From assembly GCF_007860095.1 (NCBI RefSeq), contig NZ_SJPT01000004.1, forward strand, positions 736,729-800,728: a stretch of 64,000 bases of DNA. The letters run 5' to 3'. This stretch comes from Novipirellula galeiformis (GTDB taxonomy: Bacteria; Planctomycetota; Planctomycetia; Pirellulales; Pirellulaceae). Below, one piece after another: positions 25,871 to 42,200 of this stretch. Each line of letters starts with the position of its first letter. Position 1 is the first letter of the stretch. The translations under genes were made by a program, and so were the position numbers. The notes under the pieces were generated by a model that saw nothing but the letters and a program-made list of their open reading frames with translations, did no database searches and was not told the origin of the DNA.

Positions 25871-27013
25871 CTATATCGGGATCAATGATTTTCCATTCTT
25901 CGCGAGCTGATAAATAAAGTTGGTAACGGCGTACGCCGAGATTGCATGCTTGCCGGTGTCGAGTGATTTTTCCGCATCGACGGGGCCCCACTGGTCCTGT
26001 TTTCTTAGCTTTTGGGTTGCCTTGAGTGCGCGGTTGCCAAACTTGGCCGCGTTCTGTGAGCGTTTGTGCAACTTCGTGATTTCGCTAAACAGTTCCTGGA
26101 TCTTCCGGTCCATTTGGGTGACGATGGCTTTCAAATCGCTGCTGAGCTGCTTGTCGGGAATCTTGGTCATCAGCTTCATGAGTTTGTTGATCTGGCCAGC
26201 AATGTCGTCTGCTTTGTTCTCAAGTTTTGCGACGAGGCCTAGAAACTGTTTGCAAGTGTTTTCAATTTCACTGGTCGCCTTGACCATGCTTTTTGAAATG
26301 GGCAACAGCGAGTTAGTCAGTTCTTTGAGGCCTTCCTTGGTCTTGGATAGTTTTTGAGCTTCCTTCGTGCTTTTCGCTTTTTCCCGCTTTGCGTTCAGTG
26401 CATCGACCTTGGTCATCTGAACCAGCAGGTCGCGATAGACGGTATCAAGGCTTTGGCTCCATGTTTTTGCCGTCTGGACGAGATCGGTTAGTCCTTTCGC
26501 GGCGGTACCGATGTTCATCCACAGCGTACCGAACGACATGACGGCGGAGGTCACGGCGATTCCGATTCCAATCGTACTCATCGTGATTTTTGCCACGCAC
26601 TTGATGCGAAAGCTTTTCAAGTGCTTGCGACGGGACATGTACCCTTGCCATTCCTTCTGGACAGCGGCATTGGCGTTGGCTTCGACAATCTTGGCGTAAT
26701 GCCTAAGGACTTGGTTTGCCTCTTTGATCTTCGCGTCAGTCGCTTCTTTGTCCAGAATATTCTGAGCGATTTTCTTATCGAGGTCTTTGATCGTGTCCGC
26801 AAATGCTTTACTCGCTTTGCTGACCTCTTTCTTAGCCACGTCACCTAGGTGACTGATCTTTAGACTTTCCTTGCCCGATTTAATCAGGTCGTCGAGCGTC
26901 TTGTCGATCTCGATAATCACATCGACCGTGGTTGCCCCCACGTCAAGGTATTTAGACTTGACGCCACCATTGAGATTAAATTTTCGCAACGTTGTGTATT
27001 TAACAGTCGCCAT
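25871..27013 (-). CDS. Helical protein with central hydrophobic segment (candidate alpha-pore-forming toxin subunit)
   Basis: 380 residues from an ATG. Long charged helices at ~30-135 (VSKASKAFADTIKDLDKKIA and following) lead to a hydrophobic stretch at ~138-176 (ITMSTIGIGIAVTSAVMSFG, then LWMNIGTAAKGL), then coiled-coil-like helices at ~180-350. No signal peptide. A long helical bundle with one internal hydrophobic hairpin is the layout of alpha-helical pore-forming toxins of the ClyA/HBL/XaxA/MakA type, but I see no diagnostic motif and colicin-like or phage-tail-like proteins would also fit. It is read in the same direction as the 27113 protein with a 99-base gap; the two probably form an operon. 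Location beside VgrG/PAAR genes suggests T6SS cargo; this is inference. Confidence 0.7.
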   Translation of the reverse strand: MATVKYTTLRKFNLNGGVKSKYLDVGATTVDVIIEIDKTLDDLIKSGKESLKISHLGDVAKKEVSKASKAFADTIKDLDKKIAQNILDKEATDAKIKEANQVLRHYAKIVEANANAAVQKEWQGYMSRRKHLKSFRIKCVAKITMSTIGIGIAVTSAVMSFGTLWMNIGTAAKGLTDLVQTAKTWSQSLDTVYRDLLVQMTKVDALNAKREKAKSTKEAQKLSKTKEGLKELTNSLLPISKSMVKATSEIENTCKQFLGLVAKLENKADDIAGQINKLMKLMTKIPDKQLSSDLKAIVTQMDRKIQELFSEITKLHKRSQNAAKFGNRALKATQKLRKQDQWGPVDAEKSLDTGKHAISAYAVTNFIYQLAKNGKSLIPI

Positions 27014-27112
27014 CTTAGATCCGAATAAAGAGAGTGGGAATTTTTCGGCCTACCCGAAAAATGGCTGGGGGCTCGAGTGCATCGTTCGACGTGATTTGCT
27101 TCGCGATCGTCG

Positions 27113-27883
27113 TTAACTGTCAAACTCTTCCATCGCGTCGGCATCGTCCACCATCTTCTTCATCATTTTCAACTCCCCGCTAAAGTTGCCCGCTTGGCGA
27201 AACTTCTTGGCGATGGTGACTCCCTGCTTTTCCATCTCGGAATACTTCTTCTCAAGTTTAACGGTCAGCATCGTCGCTTTGTTCTTCAGGTCCGCGAGCG
27301 TGAGGTCCAAACTTGCATCGAGCACCTTCGAAATTTGACTCTCACCGGGGATTTCTTTGGCCAGCATCGTTGTGGCCTTGATGGATTTTTGGATATCGCT
27401 GACGCGATCGTCCAAGCTGTCGAGGCATTTCTCATACGCCTGAAGTTTTGCTTTGTAGTCTTTGGACTTAAACAGCTTTGCTTTCTTTTTCTTTAGCTTG
27501 GCTTGAATGTCGTTGAGCGACGCTTCACTCTTGGTGAGGGTTTTTTGTAAGTTGGCTAGCTCCTTGGGAATTGCCTCGAACTCCTTTCGTCGTTTCAGAG
27601 CATCTTTCTGAAAACCGTTGATTCCGACAACAAAGGTGGCGATATCCTTGTCAGCGATGGAACGCAACGTTTCCTTTTCGACGTCGGACCAGCTTTTGCC
27701 CTCCTTTTTTATTTTCTGACTCACATAGATGTAGAGCGTATCGAAGCCCTCCGAGCCAGTTTGCGTAAGACTCCAGACGTTGCTGATCTTCTTTTCGATT
27801 TCACCAGGGAGATCGCTGATCGCCTTTTGAAGTTTTCCAAGTTCTTGGTTTGCGGCGATAATGCTGGATCGTAGTTTGCCCAT
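27113..27883 (-). CDS. Coiled-coil helical protein, partner of the 25871 protein
   Basis: 256 residues. The ATG at 27883 is preceded by AGGACATCCACG; the frame extends to 27958 but the upstream residues look non-coding. Almost all helical with heptad-like Lys/Leu/Ile patterns: LGKLQKAISDLPGEIEKKIS, LQKTLTKSEASLNDIQAKLK, DDRVSDIQKSIKATTML. No hydrophobic segment or signal peptide. In bi- and tripartite alpha-pore-forming toxins a soluble coiled-coil subunit without a membrane segment pairs with one that has it, and the 25871 product would be that partner. The similar length to the plus-strand 24627 protein (257 residues) is noted, although I cannot align them by eye. Upstream 27884-28097 is a short gap probably holding the promoter. 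Confidence 0.7.
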   Translation of the reverse strand: MGKLRSSIIAANQELGKLQKAISDLPGEIEKKISNVWSLTQTGSEGFDTLYIYVSQKIKKEGKSWSDVEKETLRSIADKDIATFVVGINGFQKDALKRRKEFEAIPKELANLQKTLTKSEASLNDIQAKLKKKKAKLFKSKDYKAKLQAYEKCLDSLDDRVSDIQKSIKATTMLAKEIPGESQISKVLDASLDLTLADLKNKATMLTVKLEKKYSEMEKQGVTIAKKFRQAGNFSGELKMMKKMVDDADAMEEFDS

Positions 27884-28097
27884 CGTGGATGTCCTGTAGG
27901 TTGTCGGTATCAGTGGGTGAGGGGCGAGGCTTCGCAAAATGCGATTTCCCCCCCCCAATTAAGAGGCTGTAATTGTTTTGGTTCTGACACCAATCGCGTA
28001 TAAATTCAGTAAAGTCTCAGGACCGCCGATAATGCTCAGTGCTTATTCGGCAAGGCTTACCGGGCGAGAGATACGGTGGAGAATACGCTAGCCATCG

Positions 28098-33206
<5,109 letters not shown>

Positions 33207-33214
33207 GAAATTTC

Positions 33215-36200
33215 CTATCCAATTCTTTGAGACATACGCCATCGCCAAGCCATCGGCAAGCTGGCTTCAATACCCTGATCACTCACTGCGGAAAGTGAAG
33301 GGGGCACACTCGCGCTGACACCGTTTTCGTGGTTAACCTCTTGGTGAGCAAACTCGTTGCTCGGTCGAATCACTAAGCCGGTCCGCGTGATCACGACTCC
33401 AGGGTTGAACGAACGCCACGCTCCCAAGTCTTCGGATGAGCGTTCTCGATTCGCCGGTGCGGATTCCTCGTTAGGACTCGTCCTCGGTTCAACCGTTGGA
33501 TCCTGGTCCTGCTCGGCGGGGACAGTCCAATCCTCATCGAATTCGACATTCCCAGCCGATTTGCCGCCTCGGACAACCACATCGGTGATCATCTGAGCCA
33601 CGCCATCTTCGCGAACCTGATACAGCCGATATCGATCGTCAGGGAGTTTTTCAAACAGTCCCGGTAAATTCTTGATCTCCGCGTCATCGATACGAATGTC
33701 TTCCAATTCGTGAGTCGCACCGGTCTCGTCAAGCAACACAACGATTCGCAAAACGTAATACCGCTCGTAGGCGATCGGAGCTTCGGACCGAATCATTAAA
33801 GGTTCGGTCGACTGCGACGTATCGGCAGACGTGCTGCGGACCAACACAGGCTCCGGCAACGGTTCAACTTCGAGAGGTTCGTCGGGGATTTCGACGGCGG
33901 TGACGAGAATGCCCACTGTCGCTAGCCCCGAACCGGGAACGTTCAAGACGACCTCAACCATACTCGACAATGGAGTGGTTTCGTCCCCATTCGCGAAAAA
34001 GGTAATGTCCGCAGCGGATCCGCCTGGCCCCGAATTACTGGCCGTCACCAAAATCGGGATCGGTGCGGTAGCATCGCCCACCGTTGGATTGCTGAAGTAT
34101 TGATGCGTCAACGTAAAAACGAGTTCCGATCCCGCCGCAGCGCCGGCTCGTTGAAGGTACAAATCACCCACGGTCGTATTGGCGTTGGTGTAGGTTTCGG
34201 TTTGATCTCCCCAATGGACCGTCAACACAAAGAACGTCTCAGCCGGGCCTACCGGCAAGCCAAAGGAAATGTTCAGATCCGCAACGCCATCAAACCCGAC
34301 CTGGATATCACCTAGTCCAGCACGGTTGATTGGGTCGACACGCAGGTCAGGCATCACATTAAAGTATTGTGATTGCGGCGTTTGAAACAGAACAATACCC
34401 GGTCCCTCCATCAAGACATTCGCACCCGCAGAACTTCGAATCGAAGCATTGGGGCCACTACTGCTAATCAATATTTGGGAACCTGCGACTGGATTTGCAA
34501 ATCGCAAATCACCGCTTGTCGCGGTCAATTCAATCTGCCCGCTCGCGGTAATCACCTCGCCCTGAATCCTCGCTTCACCCGTCATGGCGGTTATCGCGAT
34601 GTCCCCGTCGTTCGCAAGCACCCGGTTAACGGTTAGCGAGTCGCGATCTTGGATCCGCACATTACCTTCGCCGCTGACCGTAACATCAACGCTGTTTACA
34701 GCCGTTTCTAATTCCACCCCTCGATCGGTGCGAGCAATCAATTGGTCCGCCGTGACATCGGGCCCACTGCTTGCCCCGCCACTTACCGAGCCAACAGCGT
34801 CAACACGCAATGCATTCGAAACGGTGACATTGGCCAACACAAGATCATTCTCGACATCGAAGATCGCATCGCCCGCACGAACATCCAAATCCGCAACGCG
34901 AAGGTTAGCGTGTTGCTGGATTTCAAAATGACTTCCGGGGTTGGTGACGGTCCCCGAAACTTGCACCACATCGGTTCGCAATTGAACTCCCGCCGTCGCG
35001 TTGGCCAACAAGTTGATTCCGCGGACGTGCGTCGCATCCGAGCCGATGCCAATCACCGCACCGTCGAGCGCCGTGAGTTGTACATCACCTGCCTGTGCAT
35101 TGACCGATGCGACTTCCATCGTCCCCGTCGAATTGGTGATGTTTATGTTGCCATTGCTGGCCGTCACGTTCTGGAGTCGTACGGCATCGTTTTCCGCAAT
35201 GACAATGTCGCCATCGGAGACCGAAGCGGAAATCGTATTCACGGCGGTTCCGATCATGACCCCGTTGCCAGCGACGAGGTTGAGTGATTGAGCAACGATG
35301 TTGGCCGCCGCGTCACCGTAATCCGCGATGCGACCGCCCGCGTCAATCACCACTCCGCCATTGGACGCTTGTACATCCCAGATACTTGCATCGCCGTCGC
35401 CACCGACTTGGATATCAACCGCGTTTGCAGTCGTAAGGTTGGTGCGAATGCTGGCACCCAATTGCGATTGAACGAACCCTTCACTGCCGCTGTTGTCTTG
35501 GTTTGCATGTAGACGCACCTGATAGTTGCCGGCGTCGATGCCATTGTTGACCTGTAACCGATTCAGTGCCGTTATCTCGACTGCACCCAACACGTTCGAC
35601 ACGGTTTGAACCGTGATGTTGTCACCGCTGACACTTAACACGCCACCGCTGGAGGCTAAGCCATTGAAGGTGACGTCGCCGGAGGATTGAACCTCAAGAT
35701 TGCCATTCGTTACGGTCACGTCACGCATCAGCGTTAGTCCCGCACCGCTGATCACCGTGGCATCACCGTCGGCTACGTTTAGCCGAGTGACATCGATCCC
35801 ATCGGTTTCATTGATCCGAAGATCACCGAGCCCGGATACGGTTAAATCGGCGACGGTAACGCGAGTGTTCAGATCAATTCCCGAGGTCGCTATCGCGACT
35901 AATTGATCCGCGACGACAATCGGCGAACCACTTGCTACGCTGGCCATGCCGCCGGACGTGGCTTCCAAACGAACGACCCCTGACGCAGAAACGTCATCGA
36001 CCGTCATCTCGGTTGCCGTGATCGTCACGTTTCCCGAATCCGTGGTCGCCACGTCGATGGCCAACGAATCCGTGTCGTGGAGATCAATGTTCCCGGCACC
36101 GGTAACACGTAACTCTACCGCGTCGACGGTTGTATCTAAGTTGATATGTCCACTGGAATCGATGATTAACGTGGCTGCAGTAACATTCACGGCCGCGCCA

Positions 36201-39200
36201 TTGTTGTCTGTCACACCGCCGTTTCGACTGGTCATCGTCACGTCGTTCGATGCGGTCACTTGATTGACCAAGATTTGATCGGCCGTCACGATCGCATTGC
36301 CATTATTGACAACGATTCGATCAACAAACAAATCTGCGGAATCGGAAATCTCGACATTGCCCGCAGTCGTCGACTCTAAATCTGCGGAATCGACCTGGGT
36401 CTCAAGCTGGATTGTATGGGTCGCACGGGCGGTAACACGTCCGCCGGTGATGTCGACGCTTCCGTCTGCGTTACCAAGAATGGATCCCGCAGAGGCAATC
36501 AGCGTCGTCTCGGTTGCGCCGGTGATCGAAACGACGTCGATCGAACTTGCTTCGACCGACGCATTTCCCAGGGAAAGTGTCACGTCGTCCAAGCGAATTG
36601 CGTTGTTCTCACGAATCAACAAGTTGCCTGTGATGTTGGCTTGTAGTGCATCGATGTTGGTGTCCAGTTCCACGTCGCTTGCAGATTGGATTTCCAGGGT
36701 GGGAGCGGTCACATTGAGCAACGAACCGTTCAGGTCGGTGATTTGACCCGTTCGGGAGACCAACGTCACCCGCTCACTGGCCGTGATAACATCGATGCCC
36801 AACTGAGTGGCCGAAATCGATGCCTTGCCGTCACCGACCGCAATCGAATTGACCTGCAAATTGTCGTCATCCGAAAGGTCTAAGTCGCCGGTTCCGGTGA
36901 TCGCAACCGAGACCGTGTCGATGTCGGTATCCAAATCAACGCTGCCAATACTATTCACATTCAATTGGCTTGCGGTGACATTGACCAAGCCGCCATTGGC
37001 ATCACGGATGGAACCTACCGTCGTGGTCAGAAAAACCATGCCGGGTGCCGTAACCGCCCCTACGTTCATCGTCTCAGCGGTAAGGCGAATGACGCCATCG
37101 GCGACCGAAACTGAATCTACCGTCAGTTCACTCTGGTCGGTGATTTCAAAATCGCCAGTGCCCGAGACGCCGCCGGACAATCCTTCGACATCGGTTTGCA
37201 AACGGACGCCTGTAGCGGCATTGACCGTCAAATCGCCCCCTTGCACCACCGGCCCCGTCACTCCGCTAGCCGATACAATCGACCCGGTGTTGGATCTCAG
37301 GTCGATGTTGCCGTTCGTGCCGGCAATGACTTCGGTCAACGTTGCGGTGCCCACGCTGGTCATCTGAATCGATCCGTCGGTGGTTTCGAGTCGCAGTACA
37401 TCCACATCGCCAAACGAAACGACCACGATGTCGCCAGCACCGGTGACGAAACCGGACAAACTTCGCACGTCGGTGACCAAGTTGATCCCGTTGCCCGCTT
37501 CCACACTCAGACTGACCGATTGAATGTCGACCGCCGGGCTGCCGTCACCTGTGACCTGACCGCCGGCGATCAATTGGATTCCGCCCGAGAGGACTTCTAG
37601 ATTTGGTGAAGTCAGGTCGCCCTCGCCATCGATCTGAATCGTTAACGCATCCGTCGCAGTGCTGGTCGTTCGGATCACACCCCCGGTTTGCACCAACATC
37701 TGAGAGCCGATGCCATCGGTGTTCGCGGTCAATGAAATGCGTTGATCACCCGCATCTAGATCATCACTCAGTCGCAATTCATTGGCTGCGGTTATGGTGA
37801 TCGCTCCGCCCGCGGTGATCGATTCATCAAAGCGAATGTTGTCGCCCGCCACTTCGAAGCTTCCTCCGCTATTGGCTGATTGGCGAAAGGCAACGTCGCC
37901 GTCAGCGTCCACTTGCACGGTTTGAGCAATGCTGACCACTTGCAAAAACTCAACTTCGCCAGTCGCGGTCACCACTAGATCGGACACACCGACGATGTCG
38001 CCAGCGGCGGTGATGTTGGACCCGGAAACCGTCAGATTTTTATTAGCCAGCGTGACGGTGCTTAAACGCACCTCGCCTTCGGAGTCAATCGTCACATCGC
38101 CGCTGGGAACATTTAGCGCTGACATTACCAACGCTCGACTGCTTTGGTCTAACGTGACGTCGCCTGTGCCGGTCATGGTCAAGTCGATCGTCGCGGCGTC
38201 CGTATCGAGATCCACGGTGGATGCGGATGACAGCGTCAGTGTATTGGCTGTGACGGTCGTTGTATCGAGATTGTCGTCAAGGATTCCACCGCTTGTTGCG
38301 ACCAAAGTGACATCGCCCGTCGTCGCAATGTCCCCAACCACGAAAGCCGTCGCGTTCAGACTCACCAACCCACCGCCAAGCGTGATCTGACCGATCGTCA
38401 GTTCACTCTGGTCGGTGATTTCAAAATCGCCAGTGCCCGAGACGCCGCCGGACAATCCTTCGACATCGGTTTGCAAACGGACGCCCGTAGCGGCATTGAC
38501 CGTCAAATCGCCCCCTTGCACCACCGGACCCGTCGCTCCGCTAGCCGACACAATCGACCCGGTGTTGGAGCTCAAGTCGATGTTGCCGTTCGCGCCGGCG
38601 ATGACTTCGGTCAACGTTGCGGTGCCAACGCTGGTCATTTGAATCGATCCGTCGGTGGTTTCGAGCCGCAGTACATTCACATCGCCAAACGAATCAACCA
38701 CGATGTCGCCAGCACCGGTGACGAAACCGGACAAACTTCGCACGTCAGTGACCAAGTTGATCCCGTTGCCCGCTTCCACACTCAGACTGACCGATTGAAT
38801 GTCGACCGCCGGGCTGCCGTCACCTGTGACCTGACCGCCAGCGATCAATTGAATTCCGCCCGAGAGGACTTCCAAGTTCGTCAATGTCAGGTCACCCTCA
38901 CCATCGACCTGAATCGTTAACGCATCCGTCGCAGTGCTGGTCGTTTGGATCACACCCCCGGTTTGCACCAACATTTGAGTGCCGATGCCATCGGCATTCG
39001 CGGTCAATGAAATGCGTTGATCACCCGCATCTAGATCATCGCTCAGTCGCAATTCATTGGCTGCGGTTATGGTGATCGCTCCGCCCGCGGTGATCGATTC
39101 ATCAAAGCGAACGTTGTCCCCCTCGACTTCGAAGCTTCCTCCGCTACTGGCTGATTGGCGAAAGGCAACGTCGCCGTCAGCGTCCACTTGCACGGTTTGA

Positions 39201-42200
39201 GCAATGCTGACCACTTGCAAAAACTCAACTTCGCCAGTCGCCGTCACCACTAGATCGGACACACCGACGATGTCATCAGCGGCGGTGATGTCGGACCCGG
39301 ATACCGTCAGATTTTTATTAGCCAGCGTGACGGTGCTTAAACGCACCTCGCCTTCGGAGTCAATCGTCACATCGCCGCTGGGAACATTCAGCGCTGACAT
39401 TACCAACGCTCGACTGCTTTGGTCCAGCGTGACGTCGCCTGTGCCGGTCATGGTCAAGTCGATCGTCGCAGCGTCCGTATCGAGATCCACGGTGGATGCG
39501 GATGACAGCGTCAGTGTATTGGCCGTGACGGTCGTTGTATCGAGATTGTCGTCAAGGATTCCACCGCTTGTTGCGACCAAGGTGACATCGCCCGTCGTCG
39601 AAATATCACCGACGACGAAAGCCGTTGCGTTCAGATTGACAAACCCACCGCCGAGTGCGATCTGGCCAATCGTCAGTCCGCCTTGATTCGCGAGCGACAA
39701 ATTTCCAGTGCCGCTGAAGGTTGCCGACAATTCATTGACGTTGGTATCGAGATTCACGTCGTCGACGGATTCAATGTTCAACTCATTCGCGGTGACATTC
39801 ATCGCTTCGGCATTGCCGTCCGAGATGCCGCCGGTGCGAGCGATGAGCGAGAGATCGTCCGAAACACTGATCTCGTTGACGGTCAACGTGGTCGCTGAAA
39901 TCACCGCGGAACCGTCGACGACGGCAACTTGATCGATCGTCAGTTCGTCTCGATTTTCGAGCGACAAATTTCCAGTACCGCTGATGGTTGCCGACAATTC
40001 ATTGATGTCGGTATCGAGATTCACATCGTTGACGGATTCAATGTTCAACTCATTCGCGGTGACATTCATCGCCCCGGCATTGCCGTCCGAGATGCCGCCG
40101 GTGCGAGCGATGAGCGTGAGCGCGTCCGAAACACTGATCTCGTCGACGGTCAACGCGGTCGCTGAAATCACCGCCGAACCGTCGGTGACGCCAACTTGAT
40201 CGATGGTTAGATTACCTTCGTTATCAATGTCTAGCCCGCCGCTGACTCCTAAATTGGCGGTCAGCGTCGCAATGTCGGTATCAAGCTGAACACTGGAATT
40301 TCCGTTCAATATCAATGAATTGGCGACCACGTCCGCGCTGATATCACCGTCATCCACGATCGCTCCACCGGCGGTCACGGTCACGGACCCCGCCCCCGCG
40401 CGGAGCGATGCAATCTGGGCACCGCCGCTGCCGCCAACAGCGATCTCAATCGCATCGCTGGAACCGGCGGTCGATTCGATCACCGAGCCGCTGGTTTGCA
40501 CAAAACCTTCGCTGTCGGTGTTGTCTTGATTCGCTTGCAACAAAATCGGGCCTGTTGCATCGATGTCGGCTTCGACGGTGAGTGTATTTTGTGCATTAAC
40601 GCTGACCGAGCCCGTGACCGTCGTGTCGCCAGCGAATCGCACCTCATCCCCGCTGACCTGTAAACGGTCGCTCGTCGTCAGCGCCGCGGCAAAGGTTAGG
40701 TCTCCGCCAGCGTCGAGGATGGCGATACCCGGCAGCACGACATCGTCGTCGAATCGTAAATCAGCGTCCGAAGCGTCAGTGGTGAATTGAAGCGTTGCCG
40801 CACCGAGTGCGCCTGAGACCGAAACGGGACCTGTAAACGTTAACGAGCCACCGGTGTGATAGGTCTGCGACAAAAGCGTAATGCTGTCGGATCCCACTAA
40901 CTCGGTGTCGCCGATGACTCCGGCATCGCTAGACGTTCCGATCGCGTCGATCGATAAATCCGTCGATAACACGTTCAGCCCGGCGAGTGCAGAAACCGAT
41001 CCAATCTCGCCGCTCAATAGCACGGTCCCCAGTTCCGATTGGATATTGAGTCCAGCGGGGGTTGCCGGGGCATCTGCGGAATCGATACGACCGTTGACCT
41101 CAATCGAAGCTTCGGCCGATAGCGTCACGTCCGTTGCGAGGGTTAAGTCGCCTGTGAGCGTCATGGTTCCTGCCGCACTGCGATCACTCAAGGACGCGCC
41201 TTCGAGGAGGATGTTGGTGCCCGCGACCTGGACGCTGCCGTCAATCTCGACATTCTGAAGCGTGACGGTGGTGGCGTTGGAGATGGACAGCCCCGATAGG
41301 TCCGAGACATCGCCTGCAAAGTGGATGTCGCCGCCGTTCGTGGTGATCGCTAACGAAGCACCCCCTGGCGTCGTCGCGGCGATCTCGCCCACGCCCACGA
41401 AGTCACCCGAGCGGTTGGCGCCGCCGGTGAGATCCACGCTTAAATCTGATGCCAAATTTCCCTGTATGCGTACCACACCCCCTGCCGCAGCGGTGTTAGC
41501 GAGAATGCCGCCTTGTACATCCAAGGTGGTCGAATCGATGTCCACGGCATAGGTTGACGCAGTGGCGTTGCTGGCCGTCAGTGCTCCGGTCGTCACGTCC
41601 GTACCCTGCAAACGGATCGCGTTGCCGCTCAGGTCCGCAGTCGTGATTGTGCCGGCCGAGAGTAACACGATGTTGCCTCCGCCGGTGATCACGTCCGCAT
41701 TGAGCGTGATGTTGGTTTCCGCGTTAATGATCAACGAGCCACCGCCCGTATCAATGACGTCATTCGCCCCGGCGAAAATGACCGCTCCGGTGGTCGATGT
41801 CAGCGTCAAACTTCCTCGCGGAACGATGCCACCCAGGCCCGGTCCCAATGTCAATGTCAACGCATCACTGGCAAGGTCTTCTATTGTGATATCGCCTGTG
41901 GCAGCCAAGATCACGTTGCTACCTTCGGTGAAGGCCTGTAATTGACCCGTGCTGACGGTATTGAGTTCCGCGCTTGGGTCCCCGCTGTCGATCACCATAT
42001 CGATTGCCGATAACTGGTTATCCAAAGTGCCCGAACCATCGGCGCTTTCGACAATATTGATGGCTGTGGGATCGAGCAGCAGCGTGCCCATATTGCCGTT
42101 GGTGGCGGAGGTATCGACTTGCCCACGCATCCACAATCGCTCTTTGCCCGACACCTCCACAAATCCACCATCGCCCGAGGACGCCGCCCCGCGAGCAGAA

